64,000 nucleotides of DNA, taken from the NCBI RefSeq assembly GCF_032062135.1, contig NC_092860.1, forward strand, positions 68,915,820-68,979,819, in the 5' to 3' direction. The stretch is from Pyxicephalus adspersus. Its lineage: Eukaryota; Chordata; Amphibia; Anura; Pyxicephalidae. Position 1 is the first letter of the stretch. Each line of letters starts with the position of its first letter. Made by a program: the position numbers and the translations under genes. Below are positions 1-10,329 of the stretch, piece by piece. The notes under the pieces are model-generated. The model was not told the origin of the DNA. It ran no database searches and was given only the letters and a program-made list of their open reading frames with translations.

Positions 1-74
1 CTTCTTGAACAATACCTACCACCAACTGATGAGGAACTAGAAAAGGAGGCTGCAAAAAAACAGAGGGTGTTGAG

Positions 75-341
75 GTGTCGAATGACAAGGCAAGCTACTA
101 TGTTTGCTTGGGATCACTTTCTACCAAGGCACACAAATGTGCTTACCATCAAGCATTGGCAAGATTCAGGGATGCTAAATTCAGAAATCAGGAGGCCATT
201 GCTCAGCTACAGTCTACAGTTGACCTAATTGAATATGCCAGGAAGAACATGAATGTTGCCAATCAGAAGATACATGATGCACAGGAGAGTCTCTATAACA
301 AAAAGGGGAAACCTGGCCCTGGACCCGGCCAAGGAAAGTGA
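75..341 (+). CDS. Unidentified 88-residue ORF, possibly a TE remnant
   Basis: I do not recognise this protein. It is open from an ATG at 75 to a stop at 341. It is rich in Ala, Gln and Lys, has a potentially helical middle and ends in a Gly-Pro-rich tail (GPGPGQGK). A second frame is also open from base 1 to about 228 and begins LLEQYLPPTDEELEKEA, so the real reading frame may start outside the window and one of the two frames may be chance. A 26-bp tandem repeat and an LTR-like stretch with a polyadenylation signal follow, so the end of a retroelement is one explanation. It could also be an exon end or noise. Confidence 0.2.
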   Translation: MSNDKASYYVCLGSLSTKAHKCAYHQALARFRDAKFRNQEAIAQLQSTVDLIEYARKNMNVANQKIHDAQESLYNKKGKPGPGPGQGK

Positions 342-434
342 AGGGTGGGTTTATTGGTCCAACCCTGATTCTGGGGATTTATTCACCTGCACTCAGGTGA
401 AAGAAGATTAGTAGTAATCAGTCAGAGGCTGACA

Positions 435-645
435 GGAAGAAAGAGCCAGAGGGATCCGAGCTGAGAGAGAGCCAGAGGGATCCGGGCTGAGAGAGAGCCA
501 GAGGGATCCGGGCTGAGAGAGAGCCAGAGTGTTCCATGCTGAGAGAGAACCAGAGTGTTCCATGCTGAGAGAGAACCAGAGTGTTCAATGCTGAGAGAGA
601 GCCAGAGTGTTCCAGGCTGAGAGAGAGCCAGAGTGTTCCAGGGAT
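435..645. repeat. 26-bp tandem repeat, about 8 copies
   Basis: The unit is built on CTGAGAGAGAGCCAGAG followed by a variable half, GGATCC in the first copies and TGTTCC in the later ones. The 26-bp spacing can be read from successive CTGAGAGA starts at 487 and 513. Because 26 is not a multiple of 3, successive units fall in different frames, which argues against a coding role. Two unit variants lying in separate blocks suggest expansion from two founder units. Confidence 0.85.
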
Positions 646-955
646 GAGCAGAAAGGGGCCTGAAAATCAGCTTGTGGGGAATCAAGCTGGAAGGAGGTTG
701 CTGTTTTGTTTTTTTGTGGAAACCCCAGGCTGGGGTTTGGACCCTTATGAGGAACTGGAATTGGACGTATCTTTGCCGTGAGGACGTTCGAATGGACATT
801 AGACATTCACACCTAGGCTGAAGTAAGCCACTGTGTTATATTGTTTTCCTGAGTTCCTGAAACAAAGCAGGTTTGTTTAGCTTTTTCCCAATAAAAGCTT
901 GTGGTTTGATGAAAAGCATGCTGGCTGCAATCTGAGCTGATCCCTAAACTTCACA
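646..955 (+). repeat. LTR-like stretch with AATAAA
   Basis: A T-rich tract is followed by a short inverted pair (ACCCCAGGCTGGGGT, 723-737) and AATAAA at 890-895, and then a TG-rich stretch, as in the R-U5 part of a vertebrate LTR or a retroelement 3' end. No partner LTR is visible, so the class is open. Confidence 0.25.
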
Positions 956-1284
956 CTGCTAATTTAGTAACTTCTCTACACTCCAAAGGCTCCACTGTTG
1001 TAGTAATACTTTAACAACAGTAGAGAGTATATCGCATTCATGAACAGTGAGTTAGGAAGCCCAAAAGATGGGAAAGCTCGGTCTTTCTACTGTAGATCTC
1101 TCTACTCTTGTCTTGGAACAGATTTCAGACATACCACTTTTCGCATGGCAGGTTGAAGCTTCAGTATTTTGTACTATTTCTACTTTTTCTAAAGTTTGGT
1201 TCACATCCCTAGAGGGAACTCATTGAAACTTGTAATTGATTACAGTGTTAGGTAATATGTAGGCACTATATAAATACTGTTTAT
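956..1284. other. No feature seen
   Basis: AT-rich sequence without an ORF or repeat that I can recognise, between the LTR-like stretch and the piggyBac-type repeat. Confidence 0.5.
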
Positions 1285-2449
1285 AAATCCGGGCGGTTAT
1301 TGACCCGGGCGGTTACCCCCCGACCTTGGTTCGGGGTAAGTAAACTTGCTACTATCGTTTACCCCGAACCAAGGTCGGGGTAGCTAAAAATATAAACAAG
1401 CGTTATATTGCAATCCGACTGTCATACAAAAAAAATACTTACCTTGTCCCCGCAGCTCCTTCGGACACGTCTGTCCTCTTCTTTCTTCATCCGGCGCATG
1501 CAGTGATGATCTCCAGGGTTTCCCAGTGACGTCGCTGCATGCGTCGGTGCGGGCGGGAGGCAGGGCGGGAAATTTAAATAACTTTGCATTGAACTCAATA
1601 CAAAAAAGCTGTATTGAGTCCAATACAAAGAAATCTTTATATAATATATATATATTTTGTATTATATATATATTATATAAGCTACTGTACAGGTACATTA
1701 CATTATACACTATTTTTTTTAAAGATTTTTTGTTTTATAAAAAAAAATTGTATTATTAAATTTATAAACTTTTGGACATATTTCGGTGAGTTATGCGGTA
1801 ATTCGTTGAATTATAAGTAATTATTCATTAATTCGGTGAATTATAGCCTACAATCTAAAATAAATGTCTATGCAAAAAAATGTAACACTTTTTGCATGGA
1901 AGTACAGAAGTTCGGAAAGAATTAGAACACCCGGCATACGCGTCTCTCTGCGATTCCTGATGATGTCAGTGCATGCGCCCGTCGGCGGGGGTCGTAGCGG
2001 GAAATTCAGATGTTTTGTATTGGATTCAATACAAAGTCCTGTATCCAATCCAATACAAAAAAATACAAAATATATTTATGTGGTTTTGTCTAAAGGTATG
2101 TGACGTTGGACTCTGTTTTAAAATTTACCACACTAGGGAGGTGTTTTAGAAAAATATATTACTATACAGTATACCAAATAATTGCATTTTCAGTATTTTT
2201 GATTTATTTATGTATTCTTGTTTAGGCTGATTTTTGTGTTTTTTAATAAATTTTATTAAAAGTAAAATTTTTTTTTTTTTTTACATGATTGTGTGTTTCA
2301 AACTTTTTTTATATTCATGATATCTACTAGACCCTTGTTCGGACATATTTCTGTAAGTTACAGGTCTACAATTTAAAAAATTTCATGAATAACAGTGTAC
2401 CGCTTTTGGTACAGAAATCTAGACATCAGTGAAACGCCCAGGTGGTTAA
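1285..2449. mobile_element. Composite piggyBac-type non-autonomous element
   Basis: The right end reads CCCAGGTGGTTAA with TTAA at 2446-2449, the hallmark target of piggyBac transposases. The left part opens with CGGGCGGTTA-type sequence and a long hairpin whose arms (about 1317-1342 and 1359-1384) contain ACCTTGGTTCGGGGT and its complement. The internal block ending in CAATACAA-rich sequence occurs twice (about 1440-1635 and 1915-2065), so this is either an internal duplication or two copies joined. The same internal block is in the complete copy at 38429-38946. No transposase is encoded. Superfamily assignment rests on TTAA and terminal similarity only. Confidence 0.6.
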
Positions 2450-2469
2450 TAATAATAACAACAATATTA

Positions 2470-2778
2470 TTAATATAATAATAATATCAATGGATAGCAT
2501 ATTTCAGTTGAGCCAAACAAGCTACCAAGAGTTGCTCTAAAACTCTCTGTGTATAGATTGATTGGAAGCCAGTGGATTGTTATCAATGTAGGTGTTAACT
2601 TGTTTCCTACTAAGTACTCAGGAAACGTCTCAGTGACAGCCCAAACAGGGGCTAACAACTCAAATTTGAAAGAATTGTAATTGCAAGAGTTTACTGTAGG
2701 TCCTAAGCTTCCACCAGCATACATGATGACTTTCCCCACTCCATCCTGCTGTTGTGTTAGTATGACCCCCAATTTCAT
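2470..2778 (-). pseudogene. Gypsy RNase H relic
   Basis: The 102-residue frame matches the Ty3/gypsy RNase H layout: GVILTQQ near residue 5, YAGGSL (for the usual YASRSL) near 20, FKFELLAPVWAVTETFPEYL at about 38-57 (the conserved E-L-L-A-x-x-W-A-V-T-E helix) and LITIHWLPI in the place of the T-D-N-P-L segment. The catalytic Asp that should sit in this last segment is lost. No intact start or stop can be assigned, since the true ORF was a long polyprotein. Confidence 0.6.
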
Positions 2779-3239
2779 TTAGACTAAGATACATGTACAT
2801 ATGTAATTAGCAATGGCCAGCACTGGAGCAGTAGAAACGTTTCTTTTAGGACATTGATAGTCAGTTCTTGTGCCTCCTCTCAATGAGGAACAAAAAATAG
2901 GGACTGTTTGCCCTTAGTAGATTCTCCACACAATTGTGCACGTGGTTCATGTTTCTCTACAGATTGTGCACGTGGTTCATGTTTCTGAGCAAAAACGTTG
3001 TCATATTGCCTGTTATAGCCCAGTGTCTTTGGACAATCTTGCACACCCTTTACTTTAGCTGGATCTTTAAAGACTCCTATGGTCCTAAAAACTGTCTAAT
3101 CCAGGTGAACAAATAAACAACAAAATATCTCAGATGTTCTGTAAAGGTCTTAAAAAACAATTATATTGTGCAGAACAGATTCAAAATTCAAACTCTTAAT
3201 CCCTCTCTCTGAAAAATGTAATGTCTGTCTCTAAAATGT

Positions 3240-3395
3240 AATAGGGGCATTAGTCAACCCAATGGGCATTTCATTGAATTTGTAAAGTCCCATAGGCATA
3301 ATAAACACTGTTTTTTACTGATTTTCTCTTTTGATCAGTGCTTGCCAATATCTCATGGCCAGATCAAAGGTCAGCATTTTGCACAGTTTGTCCTA
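3240..3395 (-). pseudogene. Gypsy reverse transcriptase relic
   Basis: Minus-strand translation gives FDLAMRYWQALIKREN, then a shift of frame, then the relic of T-P-M-G-L-Y-x-F-N-x-M-P-x-G-L (PMGLYKFNEMPIGL-like). These are RT motifs A and B of Ty3/gypsy, normally about 30 residues apart, and the spacing fits. The first residues include the motif A Asp (F-D-L). The YxDD box was not found downstream. Supported only by short motifs, but the order relative to the zinc knuckle and RNase H agrees. Confidence 0.55.
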
Positions 3396-3679
3396 GCACC
3401 CATACCTTCATCCACATCACAATCAACACTGGTATGAAAAGATTTTTGATCAAGCCTTTAAGGTGACCTATGAGGATTCCACTACCTCTGTCTGTTTATA
3501 CTATTATTCATTGTAAGCATGTTCCATGGAGGTTACCTCAAATCCAGTGCCTACCAGGCAAGTTGGATGTAACTATTGGGCATTCTCTGTTTTCGAATTT
3601 TGTGTCTTTTTTCATGTGGGTCACTTTTCCTCCACTGGAACATCTAGTTTAAATGTGGATGAGCTGCACTTCCTTGAAG

Positions 3680-3721
3680 ACAATGTTGTGCCACATTTCC
3701 CAGGTATTTACATTGCCAGCA
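3680..3721 (-). pseudogene. Degenerate gag CCHC zinc knuckle
   Basis: The minus strand reads C-W-Q-C-K-Y-L-G-N-V-A-Q-H-C. This has the C-x2-C-x4-H-x4-C spacing of a gag nucleocapsid knuckle, with Asn in place of the zinc-binding His. Confidence 0.5.
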
Positions 3722-4176
3722 CACTGGACATCCTATAATCAAGTGGGTGGTGTCTGGGTTTCATTCTATTTGGGTCTTCACCCTTCACTGCTCAAATAGA
3801 CTGCAGTTTTTTTTTTATTTTAGCCAGAGAGTCTTCTAAGTATTTGATTATACTCTCCAGCCTTGTCATGGACACAGACACCAGTATATCTATGGAGTTG
3901 CTGTTCTTTTTTATTTAGAGAAAATGGTGTTAGTTGTACAAATTCAGTAGGCAGTACAGAAAAGTAATTAAAGGATGATGTGAAAAGTGACCTAAACAAT
4001 TTATGGCCCTGATATCCTGCTATCTTCGCTCACCTCCAGATGATCATTTACTTTGTCATTGTTCCTATTGACACTAAAGTAAATTAACACACAAAAGGAA
4101 CTCAACCAGATGTTCAGGATATTCACCCCCCACAATTCAGTCAGATTCCTTGATATGTTTCCCATGGATGATTCTG

Positions 4177-4539
4177 CTACAAAATGGAGGTTACAAACAA
4201 AATTGAGTCTATGACAAAAAAATTTTCCTTCTCGGCATACATAACGCAGTTGTGCATTACAGCGTGTTTGTCATTCTCTTCTTTCTGGTCACAATCTATT
4301 GATTCCAGTAGGATGGCTTTAATAGAAAAGTCTCTCACTAATCTGATTTGATCACTCAATGTACACTTTATATCGGCACTCGCTGTCTGGCAATGAACAA
4401 ATTCGTATTGGTTACAGCTCCCCAGTCTGTCTCTCTTTTTCCAGATGATTCCAGATATTTTGCAGGGTGATTGCAAACTGAGGGATAGTTTCCCCCAACA
4501 ATTACTTAAAAGTATATAGTTGCTTTTGCAATTAATCAA
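4177..4539 (-). pseudogene. Possible gypsy gag fragment
   Basis: A 120-residue open frame with no motif I recognise. It is listed because it lies upstream of the zinc knuckle in the minus-strand gypsy relic, where gag should be. It could equally be a chance ORF. Confidence 0.2.
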
Positions 4540-4540
4540 C

Positions 4541-5085
4541 TAGAATGAACACCCTATGCAGACTTTCCAGTCCAATCACCATTGTTTCCAATGTGGTTCT
4601 TTCTGTTTCTGCAACATTAAGACCACTCGCTCTGCTTCCCTTTCACCAAGTCTAAAAGAAGAATATTGGTGCCATCAGATTTTTGGACCCCAGAAGAACC
4701 ATCTTTGCACTTCTAGCCACTGCTAGTAAATCTGAAATCATCCTTATGGCCACATCAAATGTAAGCCTGCCTAAAGCGTGGCAGAAATGTTAGTGGTAGA
4801 ATCTCAAAGAACAGATGAAACATTGCAACAGAAAGCTATATAGTTACCTGCTTGACAGTACAATAGGAAACAGTTCACATAATGTAAAGTTTGTCATATG
4901 CCTTTACTGTTTATAGAAAAAGACTATGAAACTATATCAATCACAATAGCAGCAAAGTTTACATAAAACCCGGACAGAGATCATATCTGTATCCTGGTAG
5001 CCTGCCAGTAGTTTAGGAACAAGTATTATTTCATGTTAATAGGCAAAAAGCTTCACTTGTAAATAAAAAAATATATACAAAACTT
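4541..5085. other. No feature seen
   Basis: AT-rich sequence without a convincing ORF or repeat. It separates the gypsy relic from the end of the CYLC-family element. Confidence 0.4.
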
Positions 5086-5131
5086 TATTAATTACACTGG
5101 GGAACGCATTTTTTGTTGAGTTAGATCTTAC

Positions 5132-5163
<32 letters not shown>
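5132..5163. repeat. Poly-T tract
   Basis: About 32 consecutive T, inside the CYLC-family element near its end. The equivalent position in the sister copy (about 17680) has only a few A. Confidence 0.9.
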
Positions 5164-5166
<3 letters not shown>

Positions 5167-5408
5167 AATTTCTGGGTTATGAATCCAGAAATGACCCCAG
5201 TTTTTTATTATCACATCCAGTTTTTACGATACAGGGTGCCCTCCATTTTTGTCAAAAAACATACAAATTTTACATACAATGAAAAAATAATAAAATAACT
5301 TGAATGTACTGTTTATTTAAATTTCTTTTGTTCATACGAAGGATTTATTGTTACTCTATGACATTTTTTTTACAGTAAAACATTTGAAAATTAATAGTCA
5401 GTCATCAA

Positions 5409-6940
5409 TCAATAGTCAGCCATCATGTGTACATCCCATCTACCCTGATACCGTCCTTTGATGACCTTCAAATTTTGGTGGAATCGTCCACCTTGCTCAT
5501 CACTGACTGCTTCAAGGTTTTTCGGGAAGTTAGAAAGATGGGTATGCAGAAAATGCACCTTGATGCTCAAACTGCAACCAAGCATTTTGTATCTCTCCAA
5601 GAGTTACTGGACAATTTCTGTGTAATTATTTGCTCGTGTGTTTCCAAGAAAGTTCTTAACAATTGCTTTGAATGATAACCAAGCATTCTTTTCAACTTCT
5701 GACATTGTCCTGATGAAATGTTCATCTTTGATGAGCTGCCGAATCTGTGGACCATTTTTTCAAATGACAGGCTAGGAAATGCCAAAATGAGGTACTTGAA
5801 ACAGACTACAAATCTTTAAAGAACTGCTTCAGCAGACCCTGCTTCTGCAGTTTCATGTGCAGAGGCAGGAATATAATATTCTTTCTATCAACAAGTAGTT
5901 CATGTAAAATGTTTGGATCACCTGGTTTTAGGGCAGATCTTGTAGGCCAATTCCTTTCTACCCAATACCTCACACGAGCTCTGCTGTCCCACATGCACAG
6001 ATAACAGGGATACCTGGTGTATCCCCGTTGCTGACCAAGAAGGAAGCTTACCATTTAGAGGTCAACACAGATGACCAAATTGCGTTGGTGATATTGCAAC
6101 AACTCAATGACTCTCTTTATGACTACTTATTCTTCACAAAGAGAAACTGAATGGCCAATTGGCACTGACCCAAATATTTTGCCATTGTGAAGGAGGACAC
6201 ACTTTAAGCTCTGCTTTGAGCTATCGATGAATAGTCACCATTCAGTTCAGTTATAGATTGGAATTCCCAATTCATCCATTAAACCAGGTATGTTATGACA
6301 ATACACAAAGCCACTGTCAGTTCTAAAGTACTGCAGAAATGCAATTTCTCTGTTTCGAAAGTTTGATACCTTCACTCCTTTTTCAAGTAAGTTTTTCTCA
6401 CGCAGTCTTGATGCTAGGAGTTCTGAAGCCTTCTTTGATAGTCCCAAATCACATGCCAAATCACTCAACTCATGCTGATCAAATCCCTTATAAACTGATG
6501 AATGAGTTCTATGAATGAGTTCTTTTCAATTTCAAACCATCATTGTTGTCTCCTAGTTCATCACCTTAATCATGTTCTTCAAAAGAGGGTATTGTAACGA
6601 AAACCAGCACTGGGATTTCATCTGAATGAGCCACTAGGCGTAAAGCCGATGGTAGACTAGGATATTCTATGTTACATTTATTTTTCTTGTTATATCCTGA
6701 AGTTTTCACTAGTCAAAAGTACATGTGTAAACCCTCGACACACTGTTTGCACACCTTATGAGGGGCCAAGACTTATCTTGATCACCAAATTTAACTTTGA
6801 AATATGCCGAATAGGCTTGCTCTACAAATGTGCTGATGTTCGCCCTTTGACTGGGAATGGTGAAACTGCCACAGATAAAACAAAATGAATCAGGGTTGTT
6901 TAGGCACTTACGATGAGAAACAGCAGAGCCAGAGATGATC
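5409..6940 (-). pseudogene. Cys-rich transposase-like protein (CYLC family), broken
   Basis: Read from 6940 downwards: (1) an N-terminal Cys module with FCFICG at 6868-6885, then GDQDKSW, then after a frameshift H-K-V-C-K-Q-C near 6745; (2) a Lys-rich link with IEYPSLPSALR and HSDEIPV (about 6620-6700); (3) a long block, LSKKASELLASRLREKNLL, ending at NIPGLMDELGI (6247-6468); (4) LLGQQRGY, then CYLCMWDSR at about 5980-6006 and a trailing FLPLHMKL (5806-6054); (5) a C-terminal block RFHQ...YQGRWDVHMMADY (5409-5490). I recall this domain order from multicopy uncharacterised proteins of many animals, but no function is known to me. At least five frame breaks make the gene dead. Paired Cys motifs suggest zinc binding, and multicopy occurrence suggests a transposon protein. 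Confidence 0.6.
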
Positions 6941-6945
6941 TGAAA

Positions 6946-8853
6946 GAAAGGAAATACATGTGTACGTAGAAAAATAAATTTTGCTTATTCACTATGTAGA
7001 GCAGCGCCCAACCTCTGACCACACTAGAGTAATTGCATTAATATAAGCGGTAGAGAAAAAACCTGACGTGATAGAAGAAAACTAACTGCACTTTCAAAAT
7101 CAGCATACCGATTTTAGTGTAAATAAGCTTAAAAATTGTTCCCAGAGTTATTCCACATACATTAAAAAAGACAACTATATGCATTAATGCTGATTTTTTT
7201 TTTTTTTTTTTTGATTAGACAGTTAAACATTTACACAAATCTTTGAAACTTGTTACAGGATGGTTCATAGACCAATAGTAATAAATATATTAATAAAATT
7301 AAATATAAAATAATTAACAATTACAACACAGAGTTTTTTTTTTCTCTCCTGTATCCTTAAATTAGATTTGGTGCTAAATTCCCCGATATTTCCAATGCCA
7401 TATTATTTTAAAATATCATACTGTAAAAAATTGGAAACCGCATTTCAATCTTCCATCCAAGTAAGTATAGATACGTTTGTGCCCTAAATCTTTTCCAGCA
7501 AAACATCTTACACCTATACAGCCAACAAAACAAACAAAAACAAACTTCACAGAATTACCTCCGTTACTATGTCCAATTGTATTCAAGGATCACTAACCCA
7601 CTTTGTGTATAAATGAAATCTAGAGACCGTCCAAGACAGAAGACGCAATCCACCTCACCATTATAAACACAATATCCAGCATCGCATCCAACATCCATCA
7701 GGATGGACCCCTCCTTTGAATTGTATGTGTCTGACATTAGATGGAAACACATAAAATGCTTTTCAAAGACACCACGATGCCCAAAGTCAAACACGGATGT
7801 GTAGAATGTGCTCTGTTTGGGGTGCCTTATTTTCAAAGAAGGACCAATAGATCTTATGAAAGGGAAAGGGTTTTTTTTACAGCTCAGAATATTATATACA
7901 TATCATTTACAAGAAAAGGGGAAAAAGGTAAAGTGTATATAGGAAAGGGAGAAGAAGGGTGTCTTGCTCTATGTCTAGCACATGGTCATTCTCACTCACA
8001 CAACCACACAAGCCAGGGTTTTCCCTCCTTGAACCACTCCCATCTGCAAATCCAGAGCAAATCATATTGTTTATCCATCCTTGGTGAAGTCTTGCTCAGG
8101 AGGTCACAAAGTTTGTCTTTGTCCCAAGCTTGAGATTGTTGTCACAGGCCCCTGCCCCCTCCAGGAAGACTGAAGCAATTGTAAGCTGGTTTGGGCAGGA
8201 ACTACCACCAGGTGGTCAAACCGCCCAAGGTGATCCTCAGGCATCCACTCATGGAAGATCAATCATTGTCTCTGCTCAGCAAATCCTTTATGGGTTTTTT
8301 AGGGTCTGCATCTGTCTCAATAGATATTGAAGGTTCAAAGCTTGCTTTCAAGGAGGCAGAATTATCCTTATATACAAGTCATATTCTGATCAATTTTAGT
8401 CACTTCCAACAGGATGTACACAAACATTGCCATAACAACTATTACTCACACCAAAGCTGGAAGCCCCTTGAAAACGGAGGTGGAGTCAAAAAGAACAAAT
8501 ACTAGTATGTAGCTTATATTTTAATATAAAATTTAAATAAGGAATGGTTTCTATAAATATGTCCTCACTATACTATATCATTAACCAATTAATTCTACTT
8601 TAACTCTTAAGTATGTTACTATTCCATTGTTTTTGTAACCAACAGATTTTATTAACTTTATTTCTTTCTCAAGGAATTTACCTATATAGAGACCTATAGG
8701 CACTGAATACCTAACTAGTAAATGGCATTGAAAAATTAATCAGGGAGTTTATACATCATACATACAACATAGTAATGTCATCAGAATCATAACAGTAATA
8801 AAACCAAATACATTTCAAAATTCTTAAACAGTACAAATTTAGATATTGAAGTA
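6946..8853. other. No gene seen; low-complexity tracts
   Basis: This stretch may hold the missing 5' end of the CYLC-family element, but I found no matching terminus. It contains a poly-T tract near 7195-7212 and short homopolymers. Open frames at 7567-7836 (minus) and 7741-8133 (plus) overlap each other and carry no recognisable motif. Confidence 0.4.
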
Positions 8854-9284
8854 CAGGTAGTCGCAGAGTTAAGGACATCCAACATACAGATGACTCCTAG
8901 ATACGAACTGGCTTCCCTGGTTGTTCATGTGCAGGACAGAGGCTTGACAGAGAGAGGGCAGTTCGAATGACTTACAGAAGAAATCTTTTGCTAAATACAG
9001 CTAAGATTGAGCTCTTCTGCAACATCATGTAACTCTTTAATGACCAAGACAAACGGTTTCTTTTTGCATATCAAAGCTTGTTTTTGTTTGTTTGCTTTCT
9101 TTGTGATTAATTTACAGTGGGGATTTTATACAGTAACTGACACCACGCTGCCTAATAATATGTTGAGACAAACATTTGTCCTTATGCATGTATTAAAAAA
9201 ATGTACCTGTTCCGACTTACATACAAATTCAACTTTAGAACAAACCTACAATCCCTATCTCGTATGTAACCCAGGGGCTACCTG
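8854..9284. mobile_element. MITE with CAGGTAG ends and TA target duplication
   Basis: It begins CAGGTAGTCGCAGAGTTA at 8854 and ends TAACCCAGGGGCTACCTG at 9284. These form an imperfect terminal inverted repeat flanked by TA on both sides (8852-8853, 9285-9286). TA duplication and a CAG start fit the Tc1/mariner/pogo superfamily. At 431 bp with no transposase frame it is non-autonomous. Confidence 0.75.
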
Positions 9285-9446
9285 TATACTGCTCAAAAAA
9301 ATACTAATATCAACCTTGTATACATGTATAAATACAAATATAATTATACATATAGCATCTACAGTACACAAATCAACTGATATATTCTTACAAATTCAGA
9401 TATTCAGTTGATTTTAAATTAAAATCTATTTTGCTTTGGGATCTGA
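9285..9446. other. No feature seen
   Basis: AT-rich spacer between the MITE and the Penelope-like element. It may contain the Penelope 3' untranslated part, but no terminal repeat is recognisable. Confidence 0.4.
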
Positions 9447-9720
9447 TTAACGATGCCTGTCAAAATGCCAACCAACCGAAGTTTGAAAGTTCCCATCTGT
9501 AATACTCTTTACATGCTCATAAATACGTCTCTTAAATGGCCTCTTTGTTTTTCCAATATCAATAGCCTTACAGGGACATTGCATTAGATATATAACATTG
9601 ATGGACTTTACAAAGTGTTTTGCCCTAAATTTTGTTTCATTTGGTAAGAATACAGCTTGTGTGGCAGGCGTTTGCATTGTCTACATTTCCCACATGAGAA
9701 AGTACCTTTTGGTTTATCCA
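9447..9720 (-). pseudogene. GIY-YIG endonuclease relic of Penelope-like element
   Basis: The minus strand shows SINVIYLMQCPCKAIDIGKT, followed by KRPFKRRIYEHVKSI. The first is the GIY-YIG core (here V-I-Y...D-I-G, with Ile for the second Tyr) and the second carries the conserved Arg and the E-H pair. Just upstream, in another frame, is CGKCRQCKRLPH, a Cys cluster typical of the region before the nuclease. The nuclease nicks target DNA for Penelope integration. The frameshift and the lost Tyr make this copy inactive. Confidence 0.75.
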
Positions 9721-9866
9721 TACATGGATCAGAACCTTTTGCCCCTGTATAGAGACTCCATACAAGTTTGTCTGGGCATCTTTTAAATACAATCAGAGGA
9801 CCCCTGTCAATGTATTTACATAAGTAAGAGTCAGATTTAAAGAGATGCCATTGTTTTTGTAAAACA

Positions 9867-10163
9867 TTACGAATCTCCTCTGATTGTAATGATTAGTCTA
9901 TAATAATTTAACCATATTGTTTGATTTTTTAAGATTTTTGATTGAATATTAAATTTGTATGGGTGATAACATTTGGCCCTTTTATAGCCCCTTTTCAGGC
10001 GCTTCTTACTATAGCCCCCTTGTGTTAATCTTTTTCTTAGAGCAGAATCCCCCTCTTTAAACTGGTCCTCATCTAAACAATTTCTACATTTCCTTAGATA
10101 TTGGCTAATCTGAATACTGTCCAATAGATATTTAGGGTGGGCACTTTGGGCTGTGAGGATCAT
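9867..10163 (-). pseudogene. Penelope-like RT C-terminal/linker relic
   Basis: A 98-residue frame containing QYLRKCRNCLDEDQFKEGD and RLTQGGYSKKRLKRGYKRA. It matches the Penelope thumb/linker pattern of L-R-x-x-R-N-C-S-x-x-x-x-F, then a basic G-Y-x-x-x-x-L-x-x-A helix. It lies between the RT and endonuclease relics as expected. The frame ends in sequence unrelated to the consensus. Confidence 0.7.
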
Positions 10164-10329
10164 ATTGCCCGCTTAGGTTTCTGATATAATTTTGTTTATA
10201 ACTAATTGTTTACATCCTTATTAATCAATAGGTCAAGAAATTAAATCTGCTGACAATTACTTTCCATTGTAAAATTTAATAATATAGATTATCAGAGAAG
10301 AATCTAGACAAATTGATCAACATTCCGGG

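Larger units (their letters stand above)
2470..4540 (-). mobile_element. Ancient Ty3/gypsy retrotransposon, minus strand
   Basis: Read on the minus strand from high to low coordinates, this stretch carries in the correct order a possible gag ORF (4177-4539), a CCHC zinc-knuckle relic (3680-3721), an RT relic (about 3240-3395) and an RNase H relic (2470-2778). Numerous stops and frameshifts separate them, and no LTR was recognised at either side. The protein style (FNEMPIGL, ELLAPVWAV) differs from the chromovirus copies elsewhere in the window, so this is a separate, older gypsy lineage. Its left end abuts the TTAA of the piggyBac-type repeat. Confidence 0.65.
5091..6945 (-). mobile_element. 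CYLC-family transposon-like element, minus strand
   Basis: The 3' end on the minus strand is the sequence complementary to ATTACACTGGGGAAC at 5091-5105. The sister copy at 16989-17735 ends with the same terminal block (TGTAAGATCTAACTC... CCAGTGTAAT), which defines the boundary. A poly-A run on this strand (poly-T at 5132-5163) lies just inside the end and is an expansion that the sister copy lacks. The 5' end was not found. The single broken gene inside is described separately. The superfamily is unknown to me; a CACTGG terminus would be compatible with a CACTA/Mirage/Chapaev-type transposon, but this is a weak inference. Confidence 0.55.

Noticed and set aside
422..799. Minus-strand ORF of 125 residues with repeated Ser-Leu-Ser units
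   Set aside because: It is the translation of the 26-bp tandem repeat read on the other strand; the repeat explains both its openness and its periodicity.
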